A stretch of 64,000 nucleotides of DNA from Clostridia bacterium. GTDB taxonomy: Bacteria > Bacillota > Clostridia > Christensenellales > Aristaeellaceae. Each line of letters starts with the position of its first letter. Positions within the stretch are counted from its first letter, which is position 1. Below, in pieces: positions 25,014-34,007 of the stretch. The notes beneath the pieces were generated by a model. It searched no databases and was not told the DNA's origin. It worked only from the letters and a program-made list of their open reading frames with translations. The position numbers and the translations under genes were made by a program. Location of the stretch: contig CAAGII010000083.1 of assembly GCA_900769875.1 (NCBI GenBank), positions 3,362-67,361 on the forward strand, in the 5' to 3' direction.

Positions 25014-25907
25014 TTACGAATCCTCCCCGTCCTTCGTCTCCCTGCCGGTCAGCACGATCGGGATAAAGCCGCTGGCCAGCGACCCGCGCTTGCCCTGATG
25101 CTTCACATACGCGTAGCCGATGGCGCTGAAGATGACCGCGCCTACAAAGTTGACCAGCAGATCCTTCATGGTGTCAAGGATGCCGACGTCAAGGTAGCCG
25201 CCCTCAATGACAAACTGCGTGCCCGACGCGGTTTCGATGGTGGTGCGGATGATATCCCGCACCTGAATGCCGATGTTGCTCTGCGTTTCGTCAAGCGTGA
25301 CGGAGGCAAACTGCGAAACGATGAAGTCCTTCTGCATATCCAGCATGAACAGCTGGTCGCAGCCGAACTCAACAAACTCCCACAAAATGCCGATGGTCAT
25401 TGAGAAGCAGAACGACATCATGGCCTGATAGCCCGGCGAGAGCGACAGGCTGAAGCGCTCGCTGCGGTTGAGCATATCCACCATGGCAAAGCCGATGGCG
25501 GCGCACAGAAAGCCGTTGAGGGTGTGCAGAATGGTATCCCAGCCGGGAATTTTCACATAATAGCAGTTGATTTCGCCCAGGATCTCCGCCGCGTAGATGA
25601 AGCACAGGATGATGATCTCCAGCGGCGCGGGCAGCTCGATGCGCAGCCACTTCTGCAGCGCCAGCGGCACGATGAACAGCGCCAGCGACAGCATGCACAG
25701 CATGGCGTGCTCATAGCTGCGCAGCATGATGGAGCGCACCAGCGTGATGACCACAAGGGTGTGCAGCACCGTGTAGACCCAGAACGAGGCGTCGCTGGCG
25801 AAAAGCCCGCGGAAGCCCGTGCGCCCGTCGCTCCAGTTGCGGCGCACCCTGAGCCCCACGCGCACCGAGAAAAAGACGACTGCCGCCCCAATCAGCAGCC
25901 AGATCAT
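25014..25907 (-). CDS. Polytopic membrane protein (distantly YjdF/DUF2238-like)
   Basis: 297 residues with about seven hydrophobic segments and a soluble stretch of some 60 residues before the last one. The segment GWDTILHTLNGFLCAAIGFAMVDMLN and the later ILWEFVEFGCD resemble the DUF2238 pattern in which His and Glu lie in membrane helices; this is a weak match. GGGGAGGG precedes the ATG. It is in tandem with the membrane protein downstream. Confidence 0.6.
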   Translation of the reverse strand: MIWLLIGAAVVFFSVRVGLRVRRNWSDGRTGFRGLFASDASFWVYTVLHTLVVITLVRSIMLRSYEHAMLCMLSLALFIVPLALQKWLRIELPAPLEIIILCFIYAAEILGEINCYYVKIPGWDTILHTLNGFLCAAIGFAMVDMLNRSERFSLSLSPGYQAMMSFCFSMTIGILWEFVEFGCDQLFMLDMQKDFIVSQFASVTLDETQSNIGIQVRDIIRTTIETASGTQFVIEGGYLDVGILDTMKDLLVNFVGAVIFSAIGYAYVKHQGKRGSLASGFIPIVLTGRETKDGEDS

Positions 25908-26009
25908 AGGTATCCCTCCCCATTCTCAAGCCCGAAGCGGGCGTGTGATGCATGCTTGCGCGCTCGTGTGAACTGAATGTGAACGGATGCGCCCTTCGGC
26001 ACCATTTTT

Positions 26010-26720
26010 CTACAGGCCGCCGTTCATGATCGCCAGCACCAGGTTGTTGCCGGAGAAGAGCGGGGCCAGCACGCTTGTGTCGAGCAGGTCGGTGAGCTGG
26101 TTGACGGGGACCATGGTCTGCACCATGGGCGCGACCGCCATGAGGATGTAGCAAAGCAGGCACCCGCGCGCAAGCCCGAACGCGCCGCCGGCGAGGCTGT
26201 CCAGCTGCTTGAGCACCGGGAAGCGGAATACCGCCTTGAGCAGCGCCACCACCAGCGAGATGGCCAGAAGCAGCACCGCGAAGCACACAAGGAAGCAGAT
26301 GATGTTGATGCACGCGGTGAGGATGGTCTGGCTCAGATAGCTCTGCACGGTCTGCTCCACGTCCGCCCCGGCGTACACCTGATTGACCAGGTTGCTTTCC
26401 AGGAGCTTTGCAAAGGGCTCTGGCAGCCTGACGTTTGCGACGATCTGGTCGATCTTCTCGCGCGTGAGCTGGTAGACGTTGCTCAGGGCGAGGTCAAGGT
26501 CGCCGATGCGGCTGGAAATGTCGGTATAGTGGCTGAGCGTCTCCTGCAGCGTCACGTTGCCCTGCACGATGGCGGCGAGCCTGGGACCAAGCAGGAAGGA
26601 CAGCCCGAAGGCGATCAGGCAGCCGCCCGTGCCCAGCACCGAGGCGATAAAGCCCCGGTACAGCCCGAAGAGCGTGCTGACAAACAGCACCCCGAGCAGG
26701 ATATAGTCAATCAGGTTCAT
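26010..26720 (-). CDS. CvpA family membrane protein
   Basis: 236 residues. The N-terminus IDYILLGVLFVSTLFGLYRGFIASVLGTGG fits CvpA (colicin V production) proteins, which have four membrane helices; a central cytoplasmic or loop domain separates helices two and three. The role in Firmicutes is unsettled; links to envelope stress and cell-wall growth are reported for the family. GGAGGC precedes the ATG. It follows the L,D-transpeptidase gene by 27 bases. Confidence 0.8.
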   Translation of the reverse strand: MNLIDYILLGVLFVSTLFGLYRGFIASVLGTGGCLIAFGLSFLLGPRLAAIVQGNVTLQETLSHYTDISSRIGDLDLALSNVYQLTREKIDQIVANVRLPEPFAKLLESNLVNQVYAGADVEQTVQSYLSQTILTACINIICFLVCFAVLLLAISLVVALLKAVFRFPVLKQLDSLAGGAFGLARGCLLCYILMAVAPMVQTMVPVNQLTDLLDTSVLAPLFSGNNLVLAIMNGGL

Positions 26721-26747
26721 GTTGCCTCCAATCTCCTTTGCGGCCGC

Positions 26748-28703
26748 TTATTGGGCAAGCTGCTTTTCCAGCCCGGCAAGGAACTTCTGCTGCGCGGCGG
26801 TCAGGATGGGATCATGATCGCCGCCGGGGGCGTACTGCCGGTTGATTTCGTCGATCTCCGCCTTGCGCAGGGGCGGCACGCAGTTGGGGCAGCGGGTGAG
26901 CGCGGCGTAGTCGCCGCTGTCCAGCTCCGCGTAGGTGAAGGGCGTAAAGGTGATGCCCTTGGCCGAATAGCAGCTTTCCGCCGTGTGATAGTTTACCCCG
27001 CCGTTGGGATTGTAGTACAGCGCCAGATCATCGTCGGGGTAGGCGATCTGCCTTCCCTGCCAGTCCTCCCAGATGACCAGCTTGGTTTCATCCTTGCGGT
27101 TGTTCCACAGCCAGAGCATGTTGGTGCCCTTGGGCGTTTTCAGCCGCTGCACGCGCACGCAGCCGTGGCTGCACTTGGTGCCGAGCTTGGGCTCGGTGGC
27201 CTTGTAGTTATTGGAGCCATCGGCGTTTTCCACGTGCGGCACCTCATGGAGCAGGTCGCCGCCGTTGAAGCGGATGCCGTAGGAGCAGATCATGCTGTCG
27301 CTGCGGAAGCCGCCCACCGCGGGGTTCTGCAAAAGAAACTCGCCCGAGCGCGTCTCATTGTAGGGCTGGCGCTCGTTGGCAAGGCCGGTGGAGCACAGCA
27401 GCGTATCGTACAATTCGCCGTCCACAAAGACGTACAGGCGCTGCGTCAGCTTGTCAATCACCATGCCCATGTGCTGGTTGGGCGTCACGGTGCGCAGGTA
27501 GCGGGTGGGCACATAGCCCTGCACGAGCATGTTCCACGCCTTCACCTTGCTGTCGAAGAACGAGGAGGAGTAGCACTCAATCAGCGACCACTCCTCGCCG
27601 CGCTCAAGCACGCGCACGCTCTGGGTGAGGTTGGTTACCACGCCCACGCCCACGCTGTCCTCGCTGGGCTCCTTGCGGATGACGGTCTGCCGCTTCTGCG
27701 TATCCTGCGCCTTGCTGCCGTCGTACACGGTGGTCACGGGGGCGATCAGCATCTGCCAGACGGCCTCGGTGTCGGTAATGTCCATGGGCAGCGTCCAGTA
27801 GCTGCCCGCCTCGTCCTCGCGCGCGGCGTAGGGGCTTGTGTGGGAGGGGGTAAAGACCGTCTGCTCCGCGGCGGGCTGCTCTTCGCTTGATGAGGGAGCG
27901 ACGAGCACGGTTTCCTCCTCGACGATCATGACGCTGCCGTCGGGAATGACGATCTCCTCGTCCTCCGAATCATCCTGCCAGTGGCGGAGCTCCTCCAGCC
28001 ACCTGTCCTCAGGCTCGTCCCCGTCCGTGCCGGTCTCCGCGTCCTCCGTGTCCTCCGGCGCGGGCTGCGCAAAGCCCTGAAAGGTGACGGCGAAATGCTC
28101 CTCGTTGGAGACGTCACCCTCCGCGTCGCTGAGCTGAATGGTGAACACCATTTCACCGTCCTGCGGCTGTTCGGGCAGCCACTGAAGCGTTTGCGGCCCC
28201 TCGCTCACCTGCCACGCGGCCTGCTGGGTCCATTGTCCGTCGCGCGCAAGGCCGATGGTGACGCGGCCCGCGCAGCTGGCGTAGTAGTCAAGGGTCAGGG
28301 GCTGAGCGGGCGTGACCACGCCTGACGCAAGCTGCAGGCCGGTCAGGTAGGGCGCGACGTCGCCCACCGTTACCCCGGCCTCCGCCGTCTGCCCGTCAAA
28401 GCACAAAACCAGCCTCGCGCTGCCCCTGGGCGCGGGCACGCCGCCGTAGGTGCCGTTCCACCACACCTGGTTCAGCCCGGCCACGGCCTCCATGCCCGGG
28501 GTAACCACGGACAGCTCCGCGCCCCTGTCGTCCATCAGATAGATGCTGACCTCACCGGCTCTGGGCACGGTGAAGCGCACGACCATCGCCTTGCCGGGAT
28601 GGATCACGCCGTCCACGGGTTCAATGGCAAGCGGAGTCTCCTCCGCCCACGCCGAAGCGAACAGCAGCAGCACCGCAAGACACAGCGACAGCAGTTTTCG
28701 CAT
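26748..28703 (-). CDS. L,D-transpeptidase (YkuD) with N-terminal Ig-like and SH3-like regions
   Basis: 651 residues with a signal peptide (LAVLLLFASAWAE). Two beta-rich repeats, each with a DG or NGTY turn, cover about 25-200. An acidic low-complexity linker rich in Glu, Asp and Ser covers about 215-280. An SH3-like region precedes the YkuD domain, which starts near MVIDKLTQRLYVFVDGE and contains the catalytic GTKCSHGCVRVQ with His and Cys. A short C-terminal tail with paired Cys follows. It cross-links peptidoglycan through L,D-bonds or attaches proteins. GAGGAGG precedes the ATG. Confidence 0.92.
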   Translation of the reverse strand: MRKLLSLCLAVLLLFASAWAEETPLAIEPVDGVIHPGKAMVVRFTVPRAGEVSIYLMDDRGAELSVVTPGMEAVAGLNQVWWNGTYGGVPAPRGSARLVLCFDGQTAEAGVTVGDVAPYLTGLQLASGVVTPAQPLTLDYYASCAGRVTIGLARDGQWTQQAAWQVSEGPQTLQWLPEQPQDGEMVFTIQLSDAEGDVSNEEHFAVTFQGFAQPAPEDTEDAETGTDGDEPEDRWLEELRHWQDDSEDEEIVIPDGSVMIVEEETVLVAPSSSEEQPAAEQTVFTPSHTSPYAAREDEAGSYWTLPMDITDTEAVWQMLIAPVTTVYDGSKAQDTQKRQTVIRKEPSEDSVGVGVVTNLTQSVRVLERGEEWSLIECYSSSFFDSKVKAWNMLVQGYVPTRYLRTVTPNQHMGMVIDKLTQRLYVFVDGELYDTLLCSTGLANERQPYNETRSGEFLLQNPAVGGFRSDSMICSYGIRFNGGDLLHEVPHVENADGSNNYKATEPKLGTKCSHGCVRVQRLKTPKGTNMLWLWNNRKDETKLVIWEDWQGRQIAYPDDDLALYYNPNGGVNYHTAESCYSAKGITFTPFTYAELDSGDYAALTRCPNCVPPLRKAEIDEINRQYAPGGDHDPILTAAQQKFLAGLEKQLAQ

Positions 28704-28837
28704 AGTTCCTCCTCTGTTTGCGCGGACGCGCGTCCGCAGGTTGATGCTTCAATTATAGCAGATATGCGCATAAAAATCCAGTGGAGCGGCGCGCCGCAAG
28801 GCGGCTTCGGGGCGCGGAGTTGTAACAAACCGCGCGC

Positions 28838-28866
28838 TTGAAAAGGCGCGGAAGGTGTGCTATGAT
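28838..28866 (+). promoter_or_regulatory. Promoter for the phosphodiester glycosidase gene
   Basis: TTGAAA, 17 bases, TATGAT, 45 bases before the ATG. A divergent minus-strand TATAAT at 28752-28757 probably belongs to the L,D-transpeptidase gene. Confidence 0.55.
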
Positions 28867-28911
28867 GGTGCAAACAGGGGCGCGCTCCCGCGCCCGGAGG
28901 GAGGGAACGGT

Positions 28912-29778
28912 ATGCTTCGTCTGCTTGCGCTTGCGCTTGTATGCTGCCTGCTGCCCGCGACCGCGCTGGGGGACGCGCTGGCGCAGCGCACCTACGACGT
29001 TACGGGGCTGAGCGTGGTGCGCCGCTATGATTCGCCCACGCTCAAATACACGGTGGAATCCTTCAAGGTGGGGCCGAACCGCGCCTCGACCTATGTGACC
29101 AAAATCTGGATGGAAAACCCCGGCAGGCAGATTGTGAAGGCAAACTGCGACTGGGGCAAGGCGCTCGCCGATCCGCTGGAGATGGCGAAGCGGCTGGACG
29201 GCGCGGCGCTGGTCATCAACGGCAGCGGGTTTGTCAGCCCGGTGTTCCCCGAGATTCCGGACGAATACCCAGGCTCCAGCCCGGACTACTACTACACCTC
29301 CCTCGGCTCCCTCGCCGTGACAGACAGCGAGGTGCTGCGCTGCCTGGAGGGCGTGCCCTACTACGGGCTGACCCTGCAGGAGGACGGGCTGCACATCCAT
29401 GTGGGCGATGATCCCGCGCAGGTGCTCAGATACCTGCCCTCGCAGACGTGGTCGTTCTACGAGGGCTGCCCGATGGTGGTGGATCATGTGTCCATATTGG
29501 ACCGCGAGTGGGACTTTGCCGCGCGCCGCGCCATCCGCAACATGATCTGCAAGGTGGATGACAACAACTATGTGCTGCTGATGACCTTCAACATGAACGG
29601 CCTGACGCTGATGGACGCGGTGGACTGGCTGATGGCGTCCTTCGACCCCGAATGGATCTACAACCTTGACGGCGGCCCCTCCGCCACGCTCATGTGCCGC
29701 AAGCGCGGCAACAAGGGCTTCAAGGTGATGACCGGCGGCACGGTGCATGTGGCGGATGTGATGGGCTTTACCGAGTGA
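28912..29778 (+). CDS. Phosphodiester glycosidase (NAGPA-domain) secreted protein, second copy
   Basis: 288 residues with a signal peptide (LALALVCCLLPATALGD). Core blocks are LVINGSGFVSP and the C-terminal YNLDGGPSATLMC, the NAGPA signature. It differs clearly from the copy at 1.9 kb, so it is an old paralogue with a possibly different glycan substrate. GGAGGGAGGG precedes the ATG. It stands alone between divergent and convergent neighbours. Confidence 0.87.
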   Translation: MLRLLALALVCCLLPATALGDALAQRTYDVTGLSVVRRYDSPTLKYTVESFKVGPNRASTYVTKIWMENPGRQIVKANCDWGKALADPLEMAKRLDGAALVINGSGFVSPVFPEIPDEYPGSSPDYYYTSLGSLAVTDSEVLRCLEGVPYYGLTLQEDGLHIHVGDDPAQVLRYLPSQTWSFYEGCPMVVDHVSILDREWDFAARRAIRNMICKVDDNNYVLLMTFNMNGLTLMDAVDWLMASFDPEWIYNLDGGPSATLMCRKRGNKGFKVMTGGTVHVADVMGFTE

Positions 29779-29803
29779 GCCGCGCGGGAAAAAAACGGCA
29801 CAC

Positions 29804-29845
29804 AAAAGGCTCTGCCTCCTGAAACGGGAGACAGAGCCTTTTTGG
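29804..29845. terminator. Bidirectional terminator
   Basis: Stem AAAGGCTCTGCCTCC / GGGAGACAGAGCCTTT, one mismatch, followed by T on both strands. It separates two convergent genes. Confidence 0.8.
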
Positions 29846-29850
29846 CGGTT

Positions 29851-30396
29851 CTACGGCTCGCCGGACAGCTCCTCAATCAGCGTCAGGGAGCGGATGTGCC
29901 ACTGTCCGCTTTCCTTGACCAGCACGGCGCGGTATTTGGCGCTCTTCCACGCCGGTGGATAGACGGCGCTTTCGCCGCGCTGGGAGACCAGCTCCTCGGC
30001 GCGGCTGCCCTTCACGCGCCCGTCGATGCGGGGAATGCGCTCCACAATGTCCACGCGCGCGGTATCGTCCCACGGCCAGAGCCACAGAAAGCCCATTTCC
30101 AGCCGGTGGTCGATGCCGCGGACGTTGTAGTCACGGTAGGGCGACTGCCCATTCTGCAGAGCGATGAGCGCGCTGTCGCGCTCCAGAAACGCGCTCTGGA
30201 AATACTTGGTCAGGCGCGACATGTCCTCGTCCATCATGATGACCTTAGCGCGGTGGGCCATACCGTCCTTGAGCACCACCTGAATGTTGCTCAGGTTCAT
30301 GGCATAGTAGAACACCACCACGCACAGCCCCGCAAGCAGCGTCACGACAAACAGCCGCGAGGCGATAAACCACATCAGTCGGCGCAGATATTTCAA
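29851..30396 (-). CDS. Exported single-helix protein of unknown function
   Basis: 181 residues. A basic start (MKYLRRLMWF) leads into one helix (LFVVTLLAGLCVVVFYYAM), then an outside domain with several Asp and Arg and a Trp-rich patch (FLWLWPWDD). The start is TTG, with AAAGGAG nine bases upstream; an ATG seven codons later has no ribosome site. No family recognised. Confidence 0.65.
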   Translation of the reverse strand: MKYLRRLMWFIASRLFVVTLLAGLCVVVFYYAMNLSNIQVVLKDGMAHRAKVIMMDEDMSRLTKYFQSAFLERDSALIALQNGQSPYRDYNVRGIDHRLEMGFLWLWPWDDTARVDIVERIPRIDGRVKGSRAEELVSQRGESAVYPPAWKSAKYRAVLVKESGQWHIRSLTLIEELSGEP

Positions 30397-30466
30397 CGTG
30401 CGCGCTCCTTTCCACGGGCGTTGACCGCCCTGTGTGTATAACGGGCGGCGCGGCGCTTTTCGTGCA

Positions 30467-31057
30467 TCACTCCGCGAGGGACGCCATCGACTCGTTCACG
30501 GCCTGCTCGCTCTGCGCCATGGCGCGCAGGGTTTTTTCCATCAGCTCGTCCAGCGTCCAGCCGAGCATGTCCGCGCCCTGGCGGATCACGTCGCGGCTGC
30601 AGCCCGCGGCGAACTTTTTGTCCTTGAACTTCTTTTTGAGGCTACTCAGCTCCATGTCCGTGCAGGAGCGCGAGGGGCGCATCCTTGCCGCCGCGCCGAT
30701 GAGGCCGGTCAGCTCGTCGCTGGCGAAGAGAACCTTCTCCATCACATGCTCGGGCGTCACGTCGGCGCAAAGCCCGTAGCCGTGGCTGCATACGGCGTGG
30801 ATCAGCTCCTCCGTCGCGCCCAGATCGCGCAGCACCGGCACGCACGCGACGCAGTGCTCGTCGGGATGCTCCTCAAAGTCGATGTCGTGCAAAAGCCCGA
30901 CCGTCGCCCAGAAATCCGCGTCCGCCTCAAAGCCGAGGTCGAGCGCGAAAAAGCGCATCACCGCCTCCACCGTCAGCGCGTGGAGCAGGTGAAAGGGCTC
31001 GCGGTTGTGCGCGCGGAGCGCCGAAAGCGCGTCCTCGCGCGTGATTCCTGTCTGCAT
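30467..31057 (-). CDS. HD-domain hydrolase
   Basis: 196 residues. The metal-binding pattern is H in HALTVEAVM, then LLHDIDFEEHP with the HD pair, and CSHGYG downstream. A C-terminal helical region of about 70 residues is rich in Lys. Such HD proteins hydrolyse phosphates; no specific substrate is indicated. The ribosome site (AAGGAAGGG) is rather far from the ATG. Confidence 0.8.
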   Translation of the reverse strand: MQTGITREDALSALRAHNREPFHLLHALTVEAVMRFFALDLGFEADADFWATVGLLHDIDFEEHPDEHCVACVPVLRDLGATEELIHAVCSHGYGLCADVTPEHVMEKVLFASDELTGLIGAAARMRPSRSCTDMELSSLKKKFKDKKFAAGCSRDVIRQGADMLGWTLDELMEKTLRAMAQSEQAVNESMASLAE

Positions 31058-31106
31058 GGGAACAACACACCCTTCCTTGGTATGCGCCCGTCTGAGGGCG
31101 CGGGGC

Positions 31107-32609
31107 TTACTTCATCAGGCGGATCACGTTCCAGCTCGCGGCGGGCAGTACGATGGGCTCGCCGGGCACGGGCGCGTCCACATTCACGGGCTTCACCGTG
31201 TCGGGATGCTCCTCGGTGTTCACAGCCTTCATGTCGTCGTGATGCATCACGGAGTGCGTCGCGCTGCGGAACGCGCCGAAGGAGCGCACATCGCAGTCCA
31301 GCGTCACGGCCTCGCGCTGGTCGCGGTTGACGGCGAAGATGGTGACATTGCCCTCCTCGTCCATGGTGGCGGCGGCGTCGACGGTTGGCACGTCCGAGAA
31401 GTGCGCGGTGTCGTGCCTGTCGCTGCACAGGATGGGCTGCAGGCTCACGCCGCGGCCGTAGCGGCTGGCGTCCATCATCGGGTAGAAGATGGTCTGCGCC
31501 CACGCGCCGCCGCCGTTGCGCGTCATGATGGGTGCGATCACGTTCACCAGCTGCGCGAGGCAGGCCACCTTCACGCGGTCGGCGTTGCGCAGGATGGTGA
31601 TGAGCATCAGACCCACCAGCAGCGCGTCCTCAAAGTTGTAGATATCCTCCAGCAGCGGCAGCGCCTGACCCCAGCGGTCGCGCTTGGTGATTTCCTGATC
31701 CTGCTCGTGGGAGTGGTACCACACGTTCCACTCGTCCAGCGACAGGTTCACCTGGCGCTTCGCGTGCTTTTTGCCCTTCACCGCGTCGCAGATGGAGGCG
31801 ACGGTCTTGATGAAATCATCCAGATCCATGGTGGAGGCGAGGAAATCCGCCGTGTCGTTGTGCGGGTTGCCGTAGTAGCGGTGGAGGGACACATAGTCCA
31901 CATTGTCATAGCACGCGTCCAGCACCTGCAGCTCCCAGTCCCCGAAGGTCTTCATGGTGGAGGAGGAGGAGCCGCACACCACCGTTTCGATGGTGGGATC
32001 GACCCACTTCATCACCTTGGCGGATTCGTTGGCGACGCGGCCGTACTCCTGCGCGGTTTTGGCGCAGATCTGCCACGGACCGTCCATTTCGTTGCCAAGG
32101 CACCACAGCTTGATGCCGAAGGGCTGCTCCGCGCCGTTTTTGCGGCGCAGGTCGCTCCAGTAGCTGCCGCCGGGATGGTTGCAGTATTCCACCACATTGC
32201 GCGCCGCGTCCGGCCCGCGCGTGCCGAGGTTGACGGCGTACATCACGTCGCTCCCGGCCTTTTTGGCCCAGTCGACGAACTCGTGCAACCCGACCTGATT
32301 GGTCTCGGTGGTCGACCACGCCAGATCAAGCCGCGCGGGGCGCTGCGAGCGCGGGCCGATGGAATCCTCCCAGTTGAAGCCGGAGACAAAGTTGCCGCCC
32401 GGATAGCGCACAATGGGCACGTCCAGCCTGCGCACAAGGTCAATCACGTCCCTGCGGAAGCCCAGCTCGTCCGCCGTGGGATGCCCGGGCTCATAGATGC
32501 CGCCGTACACGGCGCGCCCCAGATGCTCGATGAACGAGCCGTAAATCCGCCTGTCGATGGGAGAAATCACATAATCCCTGTCCAGAATCAGCTTCGCCTT
32601 TTTCATCAT
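31107..32609 (-). CDS. Alpha-L-arabinofuranosidase, GH51
   Basis: 500 residues. It releases arabinose from arabinoxylan or arabinan side chains. The N-terminal GSFIEHLGRAVYGGIYEP and RYPGGNF are typical of GH51. The acid/base is E174 in LGNEMDGPWQ and the nucleophile is E293 in SLDEWNVWY. A C-terminal beta domain follows the barrel. There is no signal peptide, so it acts inside the cell on imported oligosaccharides. The start ATG has AAGGAG six bases upstream. No transporter or sugar-use genes lie beside it, so it appears isolated. It points to a plant-polysaccharide diet. Confidence 0.95.
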   Translation of the reverse strand: MMKKAKLILDRDYVISPIDRRIYGSFIEHLGRAVYGGIYEPGHPTADELGFRRDVIDLVRRLDVPIVRYPGGNFVSGFNWEDSIGPRSQRPARLDLAWSTTETNQVGLHEFVDWAKKAGSDVMYAVNLGTRGPDAARNVVEYCNHPGGSYWSDLRRKNGAEQPFGIKLWCLGNEMDGPWQICAKTAQEYGRVANESAKVMKWVDPTIETVVCGSSSSTMKTFGDWELQVLDACYDNVDYVSLHRYYGNPHNDTADFLASTMDLDDFIKTVASICDAVKGKKHAKRQVNLSLDEWNVWYHSHEQDQEITKRDRWGQALPLLEDIYNFEDALLVGLMLITILRNADRVKVACLAQLVNVIAPIMTRNGGGAWAQTIFYPMMDASRYGRGVSLQPILCSDRHDTAHFSDVPTVDAAATMDEEGNVTIFAVNRDQREAVTLDCDVRSFGAFRSATHSVMHHDDMKAVNTEEHPDTVKPVNVDAPVPGEPIVLPAASWNVIRLMK

Positions 32610-32723
32610 GACACTCCTTGCCACCCGCCTTGCGCGGCGGGATTGCTTTGCTAATGGATTCGCGCAGGCGCATGGCATTTCCTGCCGGACATGCGCATTT
32701 TTACCGCCTCCCGCGCGGGCAGA

Positions 32724-32752
32724 GAAAAAGCCGGGGCGGCTCAGGCCCCGGC
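32724..32752 (-). terminator. Terminator for the CPBP protease gene
   Basis: Stem GCCGGGGC / GCCCCGGC with a seven-base loop, T5 on the minus strand. Confidence 0.7.
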
Positions 32753-32772
32753 GATGGCGGAACGCTCCGGCG

Positions 32773-33441
32773 TCAGAAAAGGATCAGCGAGCAGGCAATG
32801 CCGGCCGCGTTGCAGAGAATGTGCGCGATGGTGCTGACCAGACAGTTGCCCGATTTGCGGTAGATGACCGCGTAAAGGACGCTGTCGATGAAGATGGTGC
32901 ACACGTCGAACAGCACAAGCCCCGCGCTGCCCTGCGCAATATGCCCCGCCGCGAACACGACGGATGAGGCCGCCGCGCAGCCCCAGAAGGGGAACAGGCG
33001 CATGGACTTGCCGACAAGGAAGCCACGGAACGCGATCTCCTCGCCCAGCGCGGCCAGAACGACCTGCATAACCAGCAGCGGCAGCTTCTCAAAGGACAGG
33101 ATGCCGCTTGTGCGTCCCATCACATGGTCGACAAACGCCCGCTGAAAGAGCAGGTAGCCCACGGCGAGGGTCAGCAGCGCGCTCACAAGCGGCATGAGCA
33201 TCCAGAAAAGCACGCCCTTTTTCCGCAAATCTGCCGGAAGCGTGGAGAAGCGGAGACCCGATTGGGCGCCGCGCGTTTTCTCCACCGCTTCCACAAGGAA
33301 GAAAAACGCGATGCCCACAAACACCGAGTAGCCCGCGATCGTGGAGGAGGGAACCACCTTGGTGAGCGTGAGCAGCGCCATGACAGCCGCGCCGGTGACG
33401 GTCAGCTGAGCGCCCCTGTCCGATTTCCACAAAACCTTCAT
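32773..33441 (-). CDS. CPBP-family intramembrane metalloprotease
   Basis: 222 residues, about six to seven hydrophobic helices. The three ABI/CAAX motifs are present: EEIAFRG (EExxxR), FAAGHIAQG (FxxxH) and AHILCN (HxxxN). The family includes prenyl-protein proteases and bacteriocin-immunity proteins; the target here is unknown. The ribosome site before the ATG is weak (GGCGGTGA). Confidence 0.87.
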   Translation of the reverse strand: MKVLWKSDRGAQLTVTGAAVMALLTLTKVVPSSTIAGYSVFVGIAFFFLVEAVEKTRGAQSGLRFSTLPADLRKKGVLFWMLMPLVSALLTLAVGYLLFQRAFVDHVMGRTSGILSFEKLPLLVMQVVLAALGEEIAFRGFLVGKSMRLFPFWGCAAASSVVFAAGHIAQGSAGLVLFDVCTIFIDSVLYAVIYRKSGNCLVSTIAHILCNAAGIACSLILF

Positions 33442-33579
33442 TGCCGGTCACCGCCTGTGCTTTCAATCTGTCTCAGACCCGGGGCGACGCGCGCCCGCGG
33501 GCTGACAGGAACATTATACCATCAAACGGATGAGAAATCATCGCGCGTTTCATGAAAAGATCATGAGAAATCCGGCAGC

Positions 33580-33617
33580 AAAAAGGACTGAACCCTGTTT
33601 GCAGGATCCAGTCCTTT
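33580..33617 (-). terminator. Terminator of the tRNA-Ser pair
   Basis: A long hairpin (AAAGGACTG paired with CAGTCCTTT plus an inner stem) followed by T on the minus strand. It starts at the CCA end of tRNA-Ser(GCT). Confidence 0.8.
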
Positions 33618-33708
33618 GGCGCAGAAGCCGGGATTTGAACCCGGGCGGCGCTTATCGCACCCTACTCCCTTAGCAGGGGAGCCCCTTCGGCCACTTGGGT
33701 ACTTCTGC
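33617..33708 (-). tRNA. tRNA-Ser (GCT)
   Basis: Acceptor stem GCAGAAG / CTTCTGC, long variable arm as in class II tRNAs, anticodon loop CTGCTAA giving GCT, T-arm GGTTCAAATCC, discriminator G and encoded CCA. Decodes AGC and AGT. Confidence 0.95.
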
Positions 33709-33754
33709 ATATGCTGCTGACGCCTGCGCGCGGCCTTGCGCGCGAAAGCAAAGC

Positions 33755-33843
33755 TGGCGGAGAGAGAGGGATTCGAACCCCCGGTGCCTTTCGACATCAC
33801 TGGTTTTCAAGACCAGCGCCTTCAACCGCTCGGCCATCTCTCC
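33755..33843 (-). tRNA. tRNA-Ser (TGA)
   Basis: Acceptor stem GGAGAGA / TCTCTCC, long variable arm, anticodon loop CTTGAAA giving TGA, T-arm GGTTCGAATCC, discriminator G and encoded CCA. Decodes TCA mainly. It is the first gene of the tRNA pair. Confidence 0.95.
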
Positions 33844-33863
33844 ATGGTAGAACCAGCTTCGTT

Positions 33864-33893
33864 ATTATAGCATGGGCCTTCGGCGCTTGTCAA
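33864..33893 (-). promoter_or_regulatory. Promoter of the tRNA-Ser pair
   Basis: On the minus strand TTGACA (33888-33893), 18 bases, TATAAT (33864-33869). Confidence 0.85.
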
Positions 33894-33939
33894 GCCCTGC
33901 GCGGACAAAAGTGCAAATTTGTTCGGCGCGCCGCCGTCG

Positions 33940-33968
33940 TTGCAATTCGCTTGAAATCGTGCTATCAT
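33940..33968 (+). promoter_or_regulatory. Promoter of the RpiB-like gene
   Basis: TTGCAA, 17 bases, TATCAT, 39 bases before the ATG. Confidence 0.6.
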
Positions 33969-34007
33969 GGTAACGGCGGAAAACCGCAAAAGAAAGGATG
34001 TTGTCAA